A stretch of 64,000 nucleotides of DNA. It comes from Paracoccaceae bacterium (GTDB taxonomy: Bacteria; Pseudomonadota; Alphaproteobacteria; Rhodobacterales; Rhodobacteraceae). Location: the NCBI GenBank assembly GCA_027489375.1, contig JAIXZW010000021.1, positions 1 through 64,000 on the forward strand. The letters are read 5' to 3'. Shown here piece by piece: positions 7,687 through 16,617 of this stretch. Position 1 is the stretch's first letter, and every line of letters begins with the position of its first letter. A model generated the notes under the pieces. The model had not been told where the DNA came from. It did no database searches and saw only the letters and a list, made by a program, of their open reading frames with translations. The position numbers and the translations under genes were made by a program.

Positions 7687-10572
7687 ATGCCTTTCGTCGA
7701 ACTCTCTGCCCTGTCCAATTTCACCTTCCTCCACGGGGCCTCCCACCCCGAGGAGCTGATGTCGCGTGCCGCCGAGATGGGGATGTCGGGCCTTGCCATC
7801 GCCGATGAAAACTCGGTCGCGGGCATCGTCCGCGCCCATACCAGGGCGCGCGAACTGGCGCGGCTCGCCGCCGAAGACGGCCTGCCCCCGCCCATCCGCC
7901 TCATCCCCGCGGCCCGGCTGCGGCTGGTGGACGGCTTCACCCTCACCGCCCTTCCCCGTGACCGCGCGGCCTGGGGGCGGCTTTGCCGGATGCTCTCCAA
8001 GGGGCGGCTCGCGGCGGCCAAGGGCGATTGCCACCTCCACCCCGCCGACCTTATCGACTGGGGCGCGGGACTGGAAATGCTGATCCACCCGCCCGAACGC
8101 GGCCAGCGTGCCGCTTGGGGCGCTCTGGTCCGCCAACTCGTCGCGGCCTTCCCCGACCAGTGCAGCCTGCTCATGGCCCCGCGCTACGACGGGCAGGACA
8201 GCGCCCGCCACGCCCGCCTTGCACGCCTTGCCGCCGCACATGGCCTGCCCCCCGTCGCCTCGGCCCAACCGCTCATGCACCACGGCGGGCGCAGGCGTCT
8301 GGCCGATGTGCTGACGGCCATCCGCCTCGGCTGCACCGTCGACACGCTCGGCCGCCGTGCGCTGCCCCATGCCGAACAGCGCCTGCGCTCCGAAGCCGAG
8401 ATGCTCCGCCTTTTCCCCGACCACGCCGATGCCGTCCACCGCAGCGCCGGAATCGCCGCCCGCCTGACCTTCAGCTTGGACGAACTCCGCTACGAATACC
8501 CGTCCGAGGTGACGGGCGGCGAAACCGCCACCGCCCGCCTCGCCCGCCTTGCCGCCGAAGGGCTGGCATGGCGCTACCCCGCAGGCGCATCCGAAAAGGT
8601 GCAGGCGCAGATGGCCCACGAACTCGCCCTCATCGCCAAGCTGAAATACGAGCCCTACTTCCTCACCGTCCACGACATCGTGGCCTTCGCCCGTTCGCGC
8701 GGCATCCTCTGCCAGGGGCGCGGCTCGGCGGCCAATTCCATCGTCTGCTACGCGCTCGGCGTCACCTCCGTCTCGCCCGAGGTGGGCACGATGGTGTTCG
8801 AACGCTTCATCTCCGAAGCCCGCAACGAACCGCCCGACATCGACGTCGACTTCGAGCATGAACGGCGGGAAGAGGTGATCCAGCACATCTACGCCCGCTA
8901 CGGCCGCCACCGCGCGGGCCTCTGCGCCACCGTGATCCACTACCGCGGCAAACGCGCCGTGCGCGAGGTGGGTGCGGCGATGGGCCTGTCCGATGACGTG
9001 CTCGGCGCGATGGCAGGGCAAATCTGGGGCTGGGGCGGCGCGGGGCAGATGACCGGACAGCGCCTGCGCGAAATCGGCCTCGACCCGACCGACCGCCGCC
9101 TGACCCAGACCCTGCAACTGGTCGAGGAGATACAGGGCTTCCCCCGCCACCTCTCGCAGCACGTGGGCGGCTTCATCATCACCGAAGGGCGGCTCGACGA
9201 GCTTGTCCCCATCGAGAACGCCACGATGGAGGACCGCACCGTCATCTGCTGGGACAAGGACGACATCGACACGCTGGGGATACTCAAGGTCGATATCCTC
9301 GCCCTCGGAATGCTCTCCTGCATCCGCAAGGCCTTCGACCTTGTCGAACGCCACCACGGCGAACGGCTCACGCTCTCCACCCTCCCGTCCGAGGATGCGG
9401 CGACCTATGAAATGCTCTGCCGCGCCGACAGCCTTGGCGTGTTTCAGGTGGAAAGCCGCGCGCAGATGAACTTCCTGCCCCGCATGCGGCCCAAATGCTT
9501 CTACGACCTCGTGATACAGGTCGCCATCATCCGCCCCGGCCCGATTCAGGGCGACATGGTCCACCCCTACCTGCGCCGCCGCAACGGGCAGGAACAGGTC
9601 AGCTTCCCGTCCGATGCGCTGGGCCGCGTGCTGGGCAAGACGCTGGGCGTGCCGCTCTTTCAGGAACAGGCGATGCAGATCGCCATCATCGGCGCAGGCT
9701 TCACCCCGACCGAGGCGGACCGCCTGCGCCGCTCGCTCGCCACCTTCAAGAAACACGGATCGGTCAGCGAATTCCACGACCGCTTCCTGCAAGGCATGCG
9801 CGCCAACGGCTATGACGAGGATTTCGCCGCCCGCTGCTTTGCCCAGATCGAAGGCTTCGGCAGCTACGGCTTTCCCGAAAGCCACGCGGCCAGCTTCGCC
9901 CATCTCGTCTATGCCAGCGCATGGCTCAAACGCCACCACCCCGGCATCTTCGCCTGCGCGCTTCTCAACGCCCAGCCGATGGGCTTCTACGCCCCCGCCC
10001 AGATCGTGCGCGATGCCCGCGAACATGGCGTGATCGTCCTGCCCCCCTGCATCAACGCCAGCGACTGGGACAATGCGATAGAGCGCAGCGACACGGGCGA
10101 TCTCGCCCTCCGCCTCGGCTTCCGCCAGATCAGGGGGCTTTCGGAAGAGGAGGCGGGCTGGATCACCCTCTCGCGCGGGAATGGCTTCCAGACGGTCGAG
10201 GATGTCTGGCGCCGCGCCGGAACCCCTCCCGCCACCCTGACGCGGCTGGCCGAGGCCGATTGCTTCGCCGCCCTCGGCCTCTCGCGCCGCGACGCGCTCT
10301 GGGCCGCCCGCGCGCTGGCGAAGGGCAAGCCCCTGCCGCTCTTCGCAGGCGATCTCGACGGCGAAGGGATCGTCGAGCCGCATGTCGCCTTTGCCGCCAT
10401 GTCGACGGGCGAAGAGGTGGTCGAAGACTACGTCGCCATGCGCCTGACGCTGCGCTCCCACCCCCTCGCCCTGCTGCGCCCCTACCTCACCCCCGCCAGC
10501 GGCAGCCCCGATTTTTCTGCGAAAAATCCCGCGAACCTTTCCCCCTCGGCGCATCTGGCCACGGTTGGATGA
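7687..10572 (+). CDS. dnaE2: Error-prone DNA polymerase DnaE2 (ImuC), C-terminally shortened
   Basis: Alpha-subunit-like polymerase used in SOS mutagenesis. The start MPFVELSALSNF is typical of the family, although the frame is open further upstream. The PHP domain begins at FLHGASHPEELM. The palm has the catalytic PDIDVDF near residues 380-390, and later family blocks such as GFGSYGFPESHAASFA are intact. The protein is 961 residues, while homologs are about 1050-1100. Similarity to the family fades after SHPLALLRP and the last ~20 codons are unrelated, so the C-terminal OB-fold part is missing. No imuA/imuB is adjacent. A LexA box precedes the gene. Polymerase motifs look intact, so it may be shortened but active, or an early pseudogene. 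Confidence 0.9.
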   Translation: MPFVELSALSNFTFLHGASHPEELMSRAAEMGMSGLAIADENSVAGIVRAHTRARELARLAAEDGLPPPIRLIPAARLRLVDGFTLTALPRDRAAWGRLCRMLSKGRLAAAKGDCHLHPADLIDWGAGLEMLIHPPERGQRAAWGALVRQLVAAFPDQCSLLMAPRYDGQDSARHARLARLAAAHGLPPVASAQPLMHHGGRRRLADVLTAIRLGCTVDTLGRRALPHAEQRLRSEAEMLRLFPDHADAVHRSAGIAARLTFSLDELRYEYPSEVTGGETATARLARLAAEGLAWRYPAGASEKVQAQMAHELALIAKLKYEPYFLTVHDIVAFARSRGILCQGRGSAANSIVCYALGVTSVSPEVGTMVFERFISEARNEPPDIDVDFEHERREEVIQHIYARYGRHRAGLCATVIHYRGKRAVREVGAAMGLSDDVLGAMAGQIWGWGGAGQMTGQRLREIGLDPTDRRLTQTLQLVEEIQGFPRHLSQHVGGFIITEGRLDELVPIENATMEDRTVICWDKDDIDTLGILKVDILALGMLSCIRKAFDLVERHHGERLTLSTLPSEDAATYEMLCRADSLGVFQVESRAQMNFLPRMRPKCFYDLVIQVAIIRPGPIQGDMVHPYLRRRNGQEQVSFPSDALGRVLGKTLGVPLFQEQAMQIAIIGAGFTPTEADRLRRSLATFKKHGSVSEFHDRFLQGMRANGYDEDFAARCFAQIEGFGSYGFPESHAASFAHLVYASAWLKRHHPGIFACALLNAQPMGFYAPAQIVRDAREHGVIVLPPCINASDWDNAIERSDTGDLALRLGFRQIRGLSEEEAGWITLSRGNGFQTVEDVWRRAGTPPATLTRLAEADCFAALGLSRRDALWAARALAKGKPLPLFAGDLDGEGIVEPHVAFAAMSTGEEVVEDYVAMRLTLRSHPLALLRPYLTPASGSPDFSAKNPANLSPSAHLATVG
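10510..10528. repeat. 19-bp palindrome, left copy
   Basis: GATTTTTCTGCGAAAAATC, two 8-bp arms around TGC. It lies in the last codons of dnaE2, about where family similarity ends. The reverse complement recurs at 10733-10751. Confidence 0.85.
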
Positions 10573-10692
10573 GTATTTGGACCAAGGTGAAAGGGCAGGG
10601 GGGCTTGCCTTCCCTTCCTGCTTTCACGCTTGCCCAAATATCCTCGGGGGGAGGCGCGGCCCGCCGCGCCGTGGGGGGCAGACAGCCCCCCG
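10571..10692. repeat. Dispersed palindromic repeat family A, copy 2 (two arms)
   Basis: Left arm 10571-10595 reads GAGTATTTGGACCAAGGTGA. Right arm 10621-10651 reads CTTTCACGCTTGCCCAAATA then TCCTCGGGGGG, an approximate inverted copy. It ends in the hairpin GGGGGGCAGACAGCCCCCC (10674-10692). The dnaE2 stop codon overlaps the left end of the element. Confidence 0.8.
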
Positions 10693-10732
10693 CACCGCCT
10701 GCCGTGGGACGCTGCGGCCGCAACTCACGCCT

Positions 10733-10751
10733 GATTTTTCGCAGAAAAATC
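10733..10751. repeat. 19-bp palindrome, right copy
   Basis: GATTTTTCGCAGAAAAATC, the exact reverse complement of the copy at 10510-10528. The pair encloses a 242-bp segment that contains the end of dnaE2 and the family A element. Confidence 0.85.
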
Positions 10752-10759
10752 GTGGGCGG

Positions 10760-11362
10760 TCACTCCACCGTAAAGGACACCTCGTTGCGGCGGTTCCACG
10801 GCAGGGTCATGGGCGAATCGTAGAACTGGAAATGCGGCCCCGCCGCCACCCGCAGCCCCTTGGCCGCGATCCAGCCGCGCAACCTTTCCGCGCGGGCCTC
10901 AAGATCGGCGGTGCGCGGCAGGCCCGAAAAGATCACCACCGCCTGCCGCTCGGGCGGCAGCGTCACCAGCCGGATGCGCGCGTCATCGGGGCGGGGCAGG
11001 ATGGCGGGCGATGCCCCGGCGGGCATCATGAAGCGCACGGTCCAGCGCCCCGCCGCGTTGGGCGTCTGCGTCACCGGCACGGTCATGGCGATCTTCTCGC
11101 CCCCCGCATTGCCGCCGAAGATATAGCCCGCCAGCACGCGGAACCCCTGACCGATGGCACTGGCGCGATCCCCCTCCACCGCCACCTCGGCCACCAGCCG
11201 CGCCCCGTAGCGGCGCTGCTCCACGCCTTCCTCCACCGCCTCCACCCGATAGGGCGGCATCTCGTATCCCTTGCGCGTCATCTCTTCGCCCCCCTCCCCA
11301 GCCGCCGCCCCCGCCGCCACCAGCGCCAGCGCCGGCGCCGCCGCCAAACCCAAGCCCTTCAT
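10760..11362 (-). CDS. SOUL family heme-binding protein, exported
   Basis: 200 residues. The ATG (MKGLGLAAAP) has GGAGG 8 bases upstream, and the first ~21 residues are a signal peptide. The SOUL domain follows: YEMPPYRVE, a beta segment with RRYGARLVAEV, FRVLAGYIFGGNAG, KIAMTVPVTQTP, then RFMMP and the C-terminal FYDSPMTLPWNRRNEV. These are characteristic of the family. SOUL proteins bind tetrapyrroles or hydrophobic ligands, but the bacterial role is unknown. It is divergent from leuC. Its stop lies 8 bp from the right palindrome of the repeat island. Confidence 0.9.
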   Translation of the reverse strand: MKGLGLAAAPALALVAAGAAAGEGGEEMTRKGYEMPPYRVEAVEEGVEQRRYGARLVAEVAVEGDRASAIGQGFRVLAGYIFGGNAGGEKIAMTVPVTQTPNAAGRWTVRFMMPAGASPAILPRPDDARIRLVTLPPERQAVVIFSGLPRTADLEARAERLRGWIAAKGLRVAAGPHFQFYDSPMTLPWNRRNEVSFTVE

Positions 11363-11587
11363 GCCCGCACCCTCCGCCACTCCCGCAGACCTAGCTTGCC
11401 TCACGCGGGATTCGAGCGTATCAAGCCGCGCATGATCCGCTTTTTCGACATGGATGACCGTGCGCGCCTGCCGTGGCGCTTCAGCCGCGAAAGCCGGTCC
11501 ATTCTTGCACGACTTCGCTGAAGTCCGCTTCCGCACGCCCGCCGTGCCCGCCTGCCCATTCCACATCCAGCCATCCGAGAGAGAGCC

Positions 11588-13009
11588 ATGACCGCTGCTC
11601 CGCGTACCCTCTATGACAAGATCTGGGACGACCACGTCGTCCATCAGGCCGAAGACGGCACCTGCCTGCTGTATATCGACCGCCACCTCGTCCACGAAGT
11701 GACCTCGCCGCAGGCCTTCGAAGGGCTGCGCATGACGGGCCGCAAGGTCCGCGCGCCGGAAAAGACCATCGCCGTGCCGGACCACAACGTCCCCACCACG
11801 CTCGACCGCGCCAATCCCGCGACCATGACCGAGGAATCCCGCATCCAGGTCGACGCGCTCGACAAGAACGCCAAGGATTTCGGGATCAACTACTACCCCG
11901 TTTCCGACGTGCGCCAAGGCATCGTCCACATCGTCGGCCCCGAACAGGGCTGGACCCTGCCGGGCATGACGGTCGTCTGCGGTGACAGCCACACGGCGAC
12001 CCACGGCGCTTTCGGCTCGCTCGCCCACGGCATCGGCACTTCGGAAGTGGAACACGTTCTGGCGACCCAGACGCTGATCCAGAAGAAATCGAAGAACATG
12101 AAGGTCGAGATCACGGGCAGCCTCCGCCCCGGCGTCACGGCCAAGGACATCACCCTGTCCGTAATCGGCGCGACCGGCACGGCGGGCGGCACCGGCTATG
12201 TCATCGAATACTGCGGTCAGGCGATCCGCGAGCTTTCGATGGAAGGCCGCATGACCGTCTGCAACATGGCGATCGAAGGCGGAGCGCGCGCGGGCCTCAT
12301 CGCCCCCGATGAAAAGACGTATCAGTATGTCATGGGCCGCCCCCACGCGCCGAAGGGTGCCAAGTGGGAAGCCGCCCTCGCCTATTGGAAGACGCTCTTC
12401 ACCGATGAAGGCGCGCATTTCGACAAGGTCATCACCATCAAGGGCGAAGACATCGCCCCCGTCGTCACCTGGGGCACCTCGCCCGAGGACGTGCTGCCGA
12501 TCACCGGCACCGTCCCCGCGCCCGAGGATTTCACCGGCGGCAAGGTCGAAGCGGCCAAGCGCTCGCTCGAATACATGGGCCTGACCCCCGGCATGAAGCT
12601 GACCGACATCAAGATCGACACGGTCTTCATCGGCTCCTGCACCAACGGCCGGATCGAAGACCTCCGCGCCGCCGCGGCGATCCTCAAGGGCAAGAAGATC
12701 GCCGTGAAACGCGCGATGGTCGTCCCCGGCTCCGGCCTTGTCCGCGCACAGGCGGAAGAGGAAGGTCTGGCGCAGATCTTCATCGACGCGGGCTTCGAAT
12801 GGCGCATGGCGGGTTGCTCCATGTGCCTTGCGATGAACCCCGACCAGCTTGCGCCCGGTGAACGCTGCGCCGCGACGTCGAACCGCAACTTCGAAGGCCG
12901 CCAAGGCCGTGGTGGCCGCACCCACCTCCTCTCGCCCGCGATGGCAGCCGCCGCCGCGATCACCGGTCATCTGACCGATGTGCGCGAGATGATGGGCGAG
13001 ACGGTGTAA
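11588..13009 (+). CDS. leuC: 3-isopropylmalate dehydratase large subunit
   Basis: Isomerises 2-isopropylmalate to 3-isopropylmalate in leucine synthesis, with LeuD. 473 residues, normal length. The [4Fe-4S] ligands are visible in [12 protein letters not shown] and in [14 protein letters not shown], with the aconitase-type [19 protein letters not shown] block near the N-terminus. The start ATG follows a GAGAGAG run. leuD follows after 12 bp, so the two are co-transcribed. The 225-bp upstream gap, shared with the divergent SOUL gene, holds the promoter. No clear operator was recognised there. Confidence 0.97.
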   Translation: MTAAPRTLYDKIWDDHVVHQAEDGTCLLYIDRHLVHEVTSPQAFEGLRMTGRKVRAPEKTIAVPDHNVPTTLDRANPATMTEESRIQVDALDKNAKDFGINYYPVSDVRQGIVHIVGPEQGWTLPGMTVVCGDSHTATHGAFGSLAHGIGTSEVEHVLATQTLIQKKSKNMKVEITGSLRPGVTAKDITLSVIGATGTAGGTGYVIEYCGQAIRELSMEGRMTVCNMAIEGGARAGLIAPDEKTYQYVMGRPHAPKGAKWEAALAYWKTLFTDEGAHFDKVITIKGEDIAPVVTWGTSPEDVLPITGTVPAPEDFTGGKVEAAKRSLEYMGLTPGMKLTDIKIDTVFIGSCTNGRIEDLRAAAAILKGKKIAVKRAMVVPGSGLVRAQAEEEGLAQIFIDAGFEWRMAGCSMCLAMNPDQLAPGERCAATSNRNFEGRQGRGGRTHLLSPAMAAAAAITGHLTDVREMMGETV

Positions 13010-13021
13010 GGAACAGGACAA

Positions 13022-13627
13022 ATGGATAAATTCACCACCCTGACCGGCATCGCGGCCCCCATGCCGCTGGTCAACATCGACACCGACATGATCATCCCGA
13101 AACAGTTCCTGAAAACGATCCAGCGGTCGGGCCTCGGGAAAAACCTGTTCGACGAGATGCGCTATACGCAGGACGGGCAGGAAATCCCCGATTTCGTCCT
13201 GAACCAGCCCGCCTATCGCAAGGCCGAGATCATCGTCGCCGGTGACAACTTCGGCTGCGGCTCCTCGCGCGAACACGCGCCTTGGGCGCTTCTGGATTTC
13301 GGCATCCGCTGCGTCATCTCGACCAGCTTTGCCGACATCTTCTTCAACAACTGCTTCAAGAACGGCATCCTGCCCATCGTCCTGCCGCAAGAACAGGTCG
13401 ATGTGCTGATGGCCGACGCCCGCAAAGGCGCCAATGCCCGCATGACCGTCGATCTGGAAACCCAGACCGTCACCACGTCGGACGGCCAAAGCTTCCCGTT
13501 CGAGGTGGACCCGCACCGCAAGCATTGCCTCTTGAACGGGCTGGACGATATCGGCCTGACCCTTGAAAAGGTTTCGGCCATCGACGCCTACGAAGCCAAG
13601 GCCGCAACCGTGCGCCCTTGGGCTTAA
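13022..13627 (+). CDS. leuD: 3-isopropylmalate dehydratase small subunit
   Basis: 201-residue swivelling-domain partner of LeuC. Diagnostic motifs are the early [14 protein letters not shown] and [15 protein letters not shown]. Length and start (AGGAACAGG upstream of ATG) are normal. It forms an operon with leuC and is followed by a perfect 9-bp stem hairpin, so transcription probably ends there. leuB is not adjacent. Confidence 0.97.
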   Translation: MDKFTTLTGIAAPMPLVNIDTDMIIPKQFLKTIQRSGLGKNLFDEMRYTQDGQEIPDFVLNQPAYRKAEIIVAGDNFGCGSSREHAPWALLDFGIRCVISTSFADIFFNNCFKNGILPIVLPQEQVDVLMADARKGANARMTVDLETQTVTTSDGQSFPFEVDPHRKHCLLNGLDDIGLTLEKVSAIDAYEAKAATVRPWA

Positions 13628-13662
13628 GCTGGGCCTAAGCGGGACCGGCCGCTAGATATTGG

Positions 13663-13684
13663 GGGCCGCCCGCAGGGGCGGCCC
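13663..13684 (+). terminator. Terminator hairpin after leuCD
   Basis: GGGCCGCCC-GCAG-GGGCGGCCC, a perfect 9-bp stem and 4-base loop 36 bp after leuD, with a weak T-containing tail (TATTCC). 13685-13898 holds no recognisable gene. Confidence 0.65.
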
Positions 13685-13898
13685 TATTCCATTAACCATT
13701 TGCGGCATTTGGGCGACAGTTTTCCCGCCGCGCTGCCCTTGCGGCGGGGCAGGGCGCAACGGGCTGTTGCCAGCAAGGCGCGATCTGGGCACAATTAGGG
13801 CAAGATTGAGGCGGGCCGCCAAAACAACGGCGGGCAAATGACCGGACCGGCACTCGTGGCAAACGCGGGGTCAGGGATCGGCGAAAGGGTATGGGGCA

Positions 13899-14735
13899 GT
13901 GGTTTCGCGGCTTCCCGGCGCGATCATCCGCGCAATAGGTGTGATGGCCTTGGCCGTCCTGCCTTCGGTTGTCTTGCCGGGGGTGACGGCGGATGCCAAG
14001 CAGATGGCAGCACTCGTCGCCCTTTTCGCGGGGCTGATGACCTTTGTCGAATACAACAGCGACGCCCCCAGCCTGATCGAATTCCGCGACGCGCCGCCCT
14101 TCAACCGCATCCGCTTCGGCCTCCTCTTCGCAATGGTCCTGCTGCTCTCGCTGCTGCAATGCGATGCGGCAGCCCCGAGTGCCCTGACCGCCCTGATCGC
14201 CGCTCTTGCCGCGCTCTTCGCGCAACTGCTCGACTTCGCCTACAGCCCCGTGCGGCTTGCCGCGCTTCTGCTGGCACCCGACGCCACCGAGGTCGCGGCC
14301 CAAACCCTGCGCCAGGCGGCGGCGCTGGCCTATGCCACGGCACTTGCAGGCATCGCCTTCGGCGTGGCGCTGCTCCACGCCTCGGGCTGGCCGTGGCGCG
14401 GGCAGGCTTTCAACGTCTGGGTCAACCTGCCGACATTCGACCCCACCGCAGGAACCGATGTCATCCTCCGCCTGCAACGCGATGCGGCCATTAACCTCGC
14501 GTTAGGGATTTTCCTGCCATTCCTGATCCCCGCTGCGGTGCGCCTCCTCCTCGGCGGGTTCGAGGGCGAGGCGCTGACCGCCGCACAAACCCTGATCTGG
14601 ACGGTGACAGCTTGGGCATTCCTTCCGGCCTCTCTGGCGCTGCGTGGCGTCGCCATGCTGCGCGTGGCCCAGATGGTGCGCCAGAAGCGCCGCGCCTCGG
14701 CGCAGGCCTTCGATGCGGGCTTGCTCGCCGCCTGA
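13899..14735 (+). CDS. Conserved multi-pass membrane protein of unknown function
   Basis: 278 residues with a GTG start (an ATG 8 bp upstream is out of frame). About six or seven hydrophobic segments can be seen, for example AIGVMALAVLPSVVLPGV, MAALVALFAGLMTFV, IRFGLLFAMVLLLSLL, ALTALIAALAALFAQLL, and two near the C-terminus. There is no catalytic motif I recognise. It overlaps the next gene's likely start by one CTGA sequence, so the two are probably co-translated. Function unknown. Confidence 0.75.
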   Translation: MVSRLPGAIIRAIGVMALAVLPSVVLPGVTADAKQMAALVALFAGLMTFVEYNSDAPSLIEFRDAPPFNRIRFGLLFAMVLLLSLLQCDAAAPSALTALIAALAALFAQLLDFAYSPVRLAALLLAPDATEVAAQTLRQAAALAYATALAGIAFGVALLHASGWPWRGQAFNVWVNLPTFDPTAGTDVILRLQRDAAINLALGIFLPFLIPAAVRLLLGGFEGEALTAAQTLIWTVTAWAFLPASLALRGVAMLRVAQMVRQKRRASAQAFDAGLLAA

Positions 14736-15748
14736 CCGTCGTCTTCCTTGCGCTGACGCTTGCGGCCCTGCCGGCGGGGGCCGAAACCCGCCTGCGCATC
14801 GCCACGTGGAACATCGGGCTGGAACGGCAAGGGCCGGGCCTTCTGCTGCGCGACATCGCGGGCGGGCGTGATCCGCAGGTCACGGCCTCGGTCGCCGTGC
14901 TTGCCGCGCTCGATGCCGACGCCATCCTTTTGACCGGCTTCGACCATGACCACGGGCTGGCCGCACTCGATGCCTTTCGCGCCGCCCTCGCCGCGGCGGG
15001 AACACCCTATCCCCACCGCTTCGCGCTCAACCCGAACACGGGCCGTCCCACCGGCCTAGATATCGACGGCAACGACCGCCTGTCCGAAGCCCGCGACGCC
15101 CAAGGCTGGGGCCGCTTTCCCGGTGCGGGCGGCATGGCCATCCTCTCGCGCCTGCCCGTCGCGGCCGACGGGGCGCGCGACTTCTCGGCCCTGCTCTGGG
15201 CCGATCTGCCCGCAGCCCTGCTGCCGCCGATGTCCGATGCCGAACGCAGGGTGCAGCGGCTTTCCACCACCGCGCATTGGGACGTGCCGCTCATGCTGCC
15301 CGACGGCACTGCGCTGCATCTCCTTGCCTGGCATGCGACGCCCCCCGTCTTCGATGGCCCCGACGACCGCAACGGACGCCGCAACCATGACGAGGCCGCC
15401 TTCTGGTCCGCCTATCTCGACGGCGCAGTGCCCGCCGCCGTGCCCCCCGACCGCTTCGTCCTGCTCGGCGATGCCAACCTCGATCCGGTGCGGGGCGATG
15501 GCCGCGCCGCCGCCCTGCTGGCGCTGCTCTCGGACAGCCGCCTGACCGACCCGCACGGACCCGCACCCACGGTGGATTACGGCCCCCCCCTCGGCGGGCT
15601 GCGGCTGGATTACCTCCTCCCCGCAGCGGGCCTTCCGGTCACGGCAAGCGGCATCCTGCGTCCGGATCCGGCCAAGCCCGCGCTTGCGGCAGCCCTGGGC
15701 GCCGCCTCGCGCCACTGGCCCGTCTGGGCCGACATCCGTCTGCCCTAG
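14732..15748 (+). CDS. Endonuclease/exonuclease/phosphatase-family protein, exported
   Basis: EEP-fold hydrolase. Visible blocks are LRIATWNIGLE (metal-binding Asn), DADAILLTGFDHDHG, GRFPGAGGMAILSRLP, HLLAWHATPP, FVLLGDANLDP (catalytic Asp-Asn) and the C-terminal ASRHWPVWADI (His). A signal peptide (LTVVFLALTLAALPAGAE) opens the likely protein, so the enzyme is periplasmic or extracellular. The start is unusual: no in-frame ATG or GTG precedes the signal peptide. The candidates are CTG at 14732, overlapping the previous stop as CTGA, or a TTG at 14612 that would overlap the previous gene by 124 bp. Substrate unknown. Confidence 0.82.
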   Translation: MTVVFLALTLAALPAGAETRLRIATWNIGLERQGPGLLLRDIAGGRDPQVTASVAVLAALDADAILLTGFDHDHGLAALDAFRAALAAAGTPYPHRFALNPNTGRPTGLDIDGNDRLSEARDAQGWGRFPGAGGMAILSRLPVAADGARDFSALLWADLPAALLPPMSDAERRVQRLSTTAHWDVPLMLPDGTALHLLAWHATPPVFDGPDDRNGRRNHDEAAFWSAYLDGAVPAAVPPDRFVLLGDANLDPVRGDGRAAALLALLSDSRLTDPHGPAPTVDYGPPLGGLRLDYLLPAAGLPVTASGILRPDPAKPALAAALGAASRHWPVWADIRLP

Positions 15749-16617
15749 GGCGCCTGCGTCCGTGCCAGCCAGTCGAGCACCTCGCGGTGGCGCGGTGTGG
15801 CGACAGGGGCGGTGCCGCCATGCGCCAGCGTGACCAGCATGTCGCGCCCCTTCTTCGTCTGCCCCGTCACCGCCCGCCGCGCCACCCAGTGCGAGCGGTG
15901 GATACGCAGGCCAAGCCCCTCGGGCATCTGGTCGAGCAGCGCCGAGAACGGTCCCGGAACCTCGGTCACGCCGCTGTCGGTATGGACGGCCACATAGTTC
16001 CCCCGCGCCTCCAGATGCAGGATCGTCCCCGTGCCAAAGGACCGCCCCCCCGCCTCCAGCGTGGCCGGATGCTCCGTCGCGCCGCGCACCTGCACCATCT
16101 CGGGCTGTGCGCGGACTTCTTCGAGGATGCGCGCCATCAACAGCCAGACGACAAGCTGGATCATCACCTCGGTCAGAACGTAGTAGAACACCGCAAGGAT
16201 CAGGAACACCTTCAGATGCACCACATGGGTCGGCACCACCGACAGCGCGACCACCTGCGTCGTGCCAAGCGCGATGACCGCCGTTAGGAACATGATGGGC
16301 GACCCGTGCACATCCACCGGCTTGCCATTTCGGCCGCGGACCACCTCGATCAATGCGCAGATCGCACCAAGCCCGACGATCGTCGCCGTCATGCCGATGC
16401 CATAGACCAGACTGCGCAGCCGCAACGGGGTCGAGAACTCCTGCCCGCTCGGATCGGCCAGCGTCAGCAACGCGGCGATGCCAAGATAGCTGGCGATCAG
16501 ATAGCGGTGCATCAGCACCCGCCACAACTCGAACCGCCGGAACCGCAGCGTCTCGCCGTTGATGAGGCGGATGTGCAGCCCGTCGCCCGCGCCGCGTGTC
16601 TGCGGTTTGCGGCTCAT
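15745..16617 (-). CDS. Membrane-anchored LytTR DNA-binding regulator (paralog 3 of 3)
   Basis: 290 residues. Four hydrophobic segments lie at about 40-180 (around RYLIASYLGIAALL, YGIGMTATIVGLGAI, IMFLTAVIALGTTQVV, LILAVFYYVLTEVMIQLV). A LytTR domain follows from ~195 (ILHLEARGNYVAVHT, LRIHRSHWVARRAV, RHREVLDWL). Domain order suggests that the membrane part senses a signal and tethers the DNA-binding part. The start ATG overlaps the upstream paralog's stop (ATGA). Its own stop shares the bases CTAG with the stop of the convergent EEP gene. Targets unknown. Confidence 0.88.
   Translation of the reverse strand: MSRKPQTRGAGDGLHIRLINGETLRFRRFELWRVLMHRYLIASYLGIAALLTLADPSGQEFSTPLRLRSLVYGIGMTATIVGLGAICALIEVVRGRNGKPVDVHGSPIMFLTAVIALGTTQVVALSVVPTHVVHLKVFLILAVFYYVLTEVMIQLVVWLLMARILEEVRAQPEMVQVRGATEHPATLEAGGRSFGTGTILHLEARGNYVAVHTDSGVTEVPGPFSALLDQMPEGLGLRIHRSHWVARRAVTGQTKKGRDMLVTLAHGGTAPVATPRHREVLDWLARTQAP

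Noticed and set aside
7654..10554. 966-codon minus-strand frame opposite dnaE2
   Set aside because: Antisense shadow caused by high GC and codon bias; composition is Gly/Ala/Arg-rich without family motifs.
11432..11521. 29-codon open frame upstream of leuC as a possible leader peptide
   Set aside because: It has few Leu codons, no good ribosome site and no visible alternating hairpins, so leucine attenuation is not supported. Conservation in relatives could revive it.
10760..13525. 921-codon minus-strand frame through leuC and leuD
   Set aside because: Only its last 200 codons (SOUL protein, with own start, ribosome site and signal peptide) are real. The rest is antisense to leuCD.
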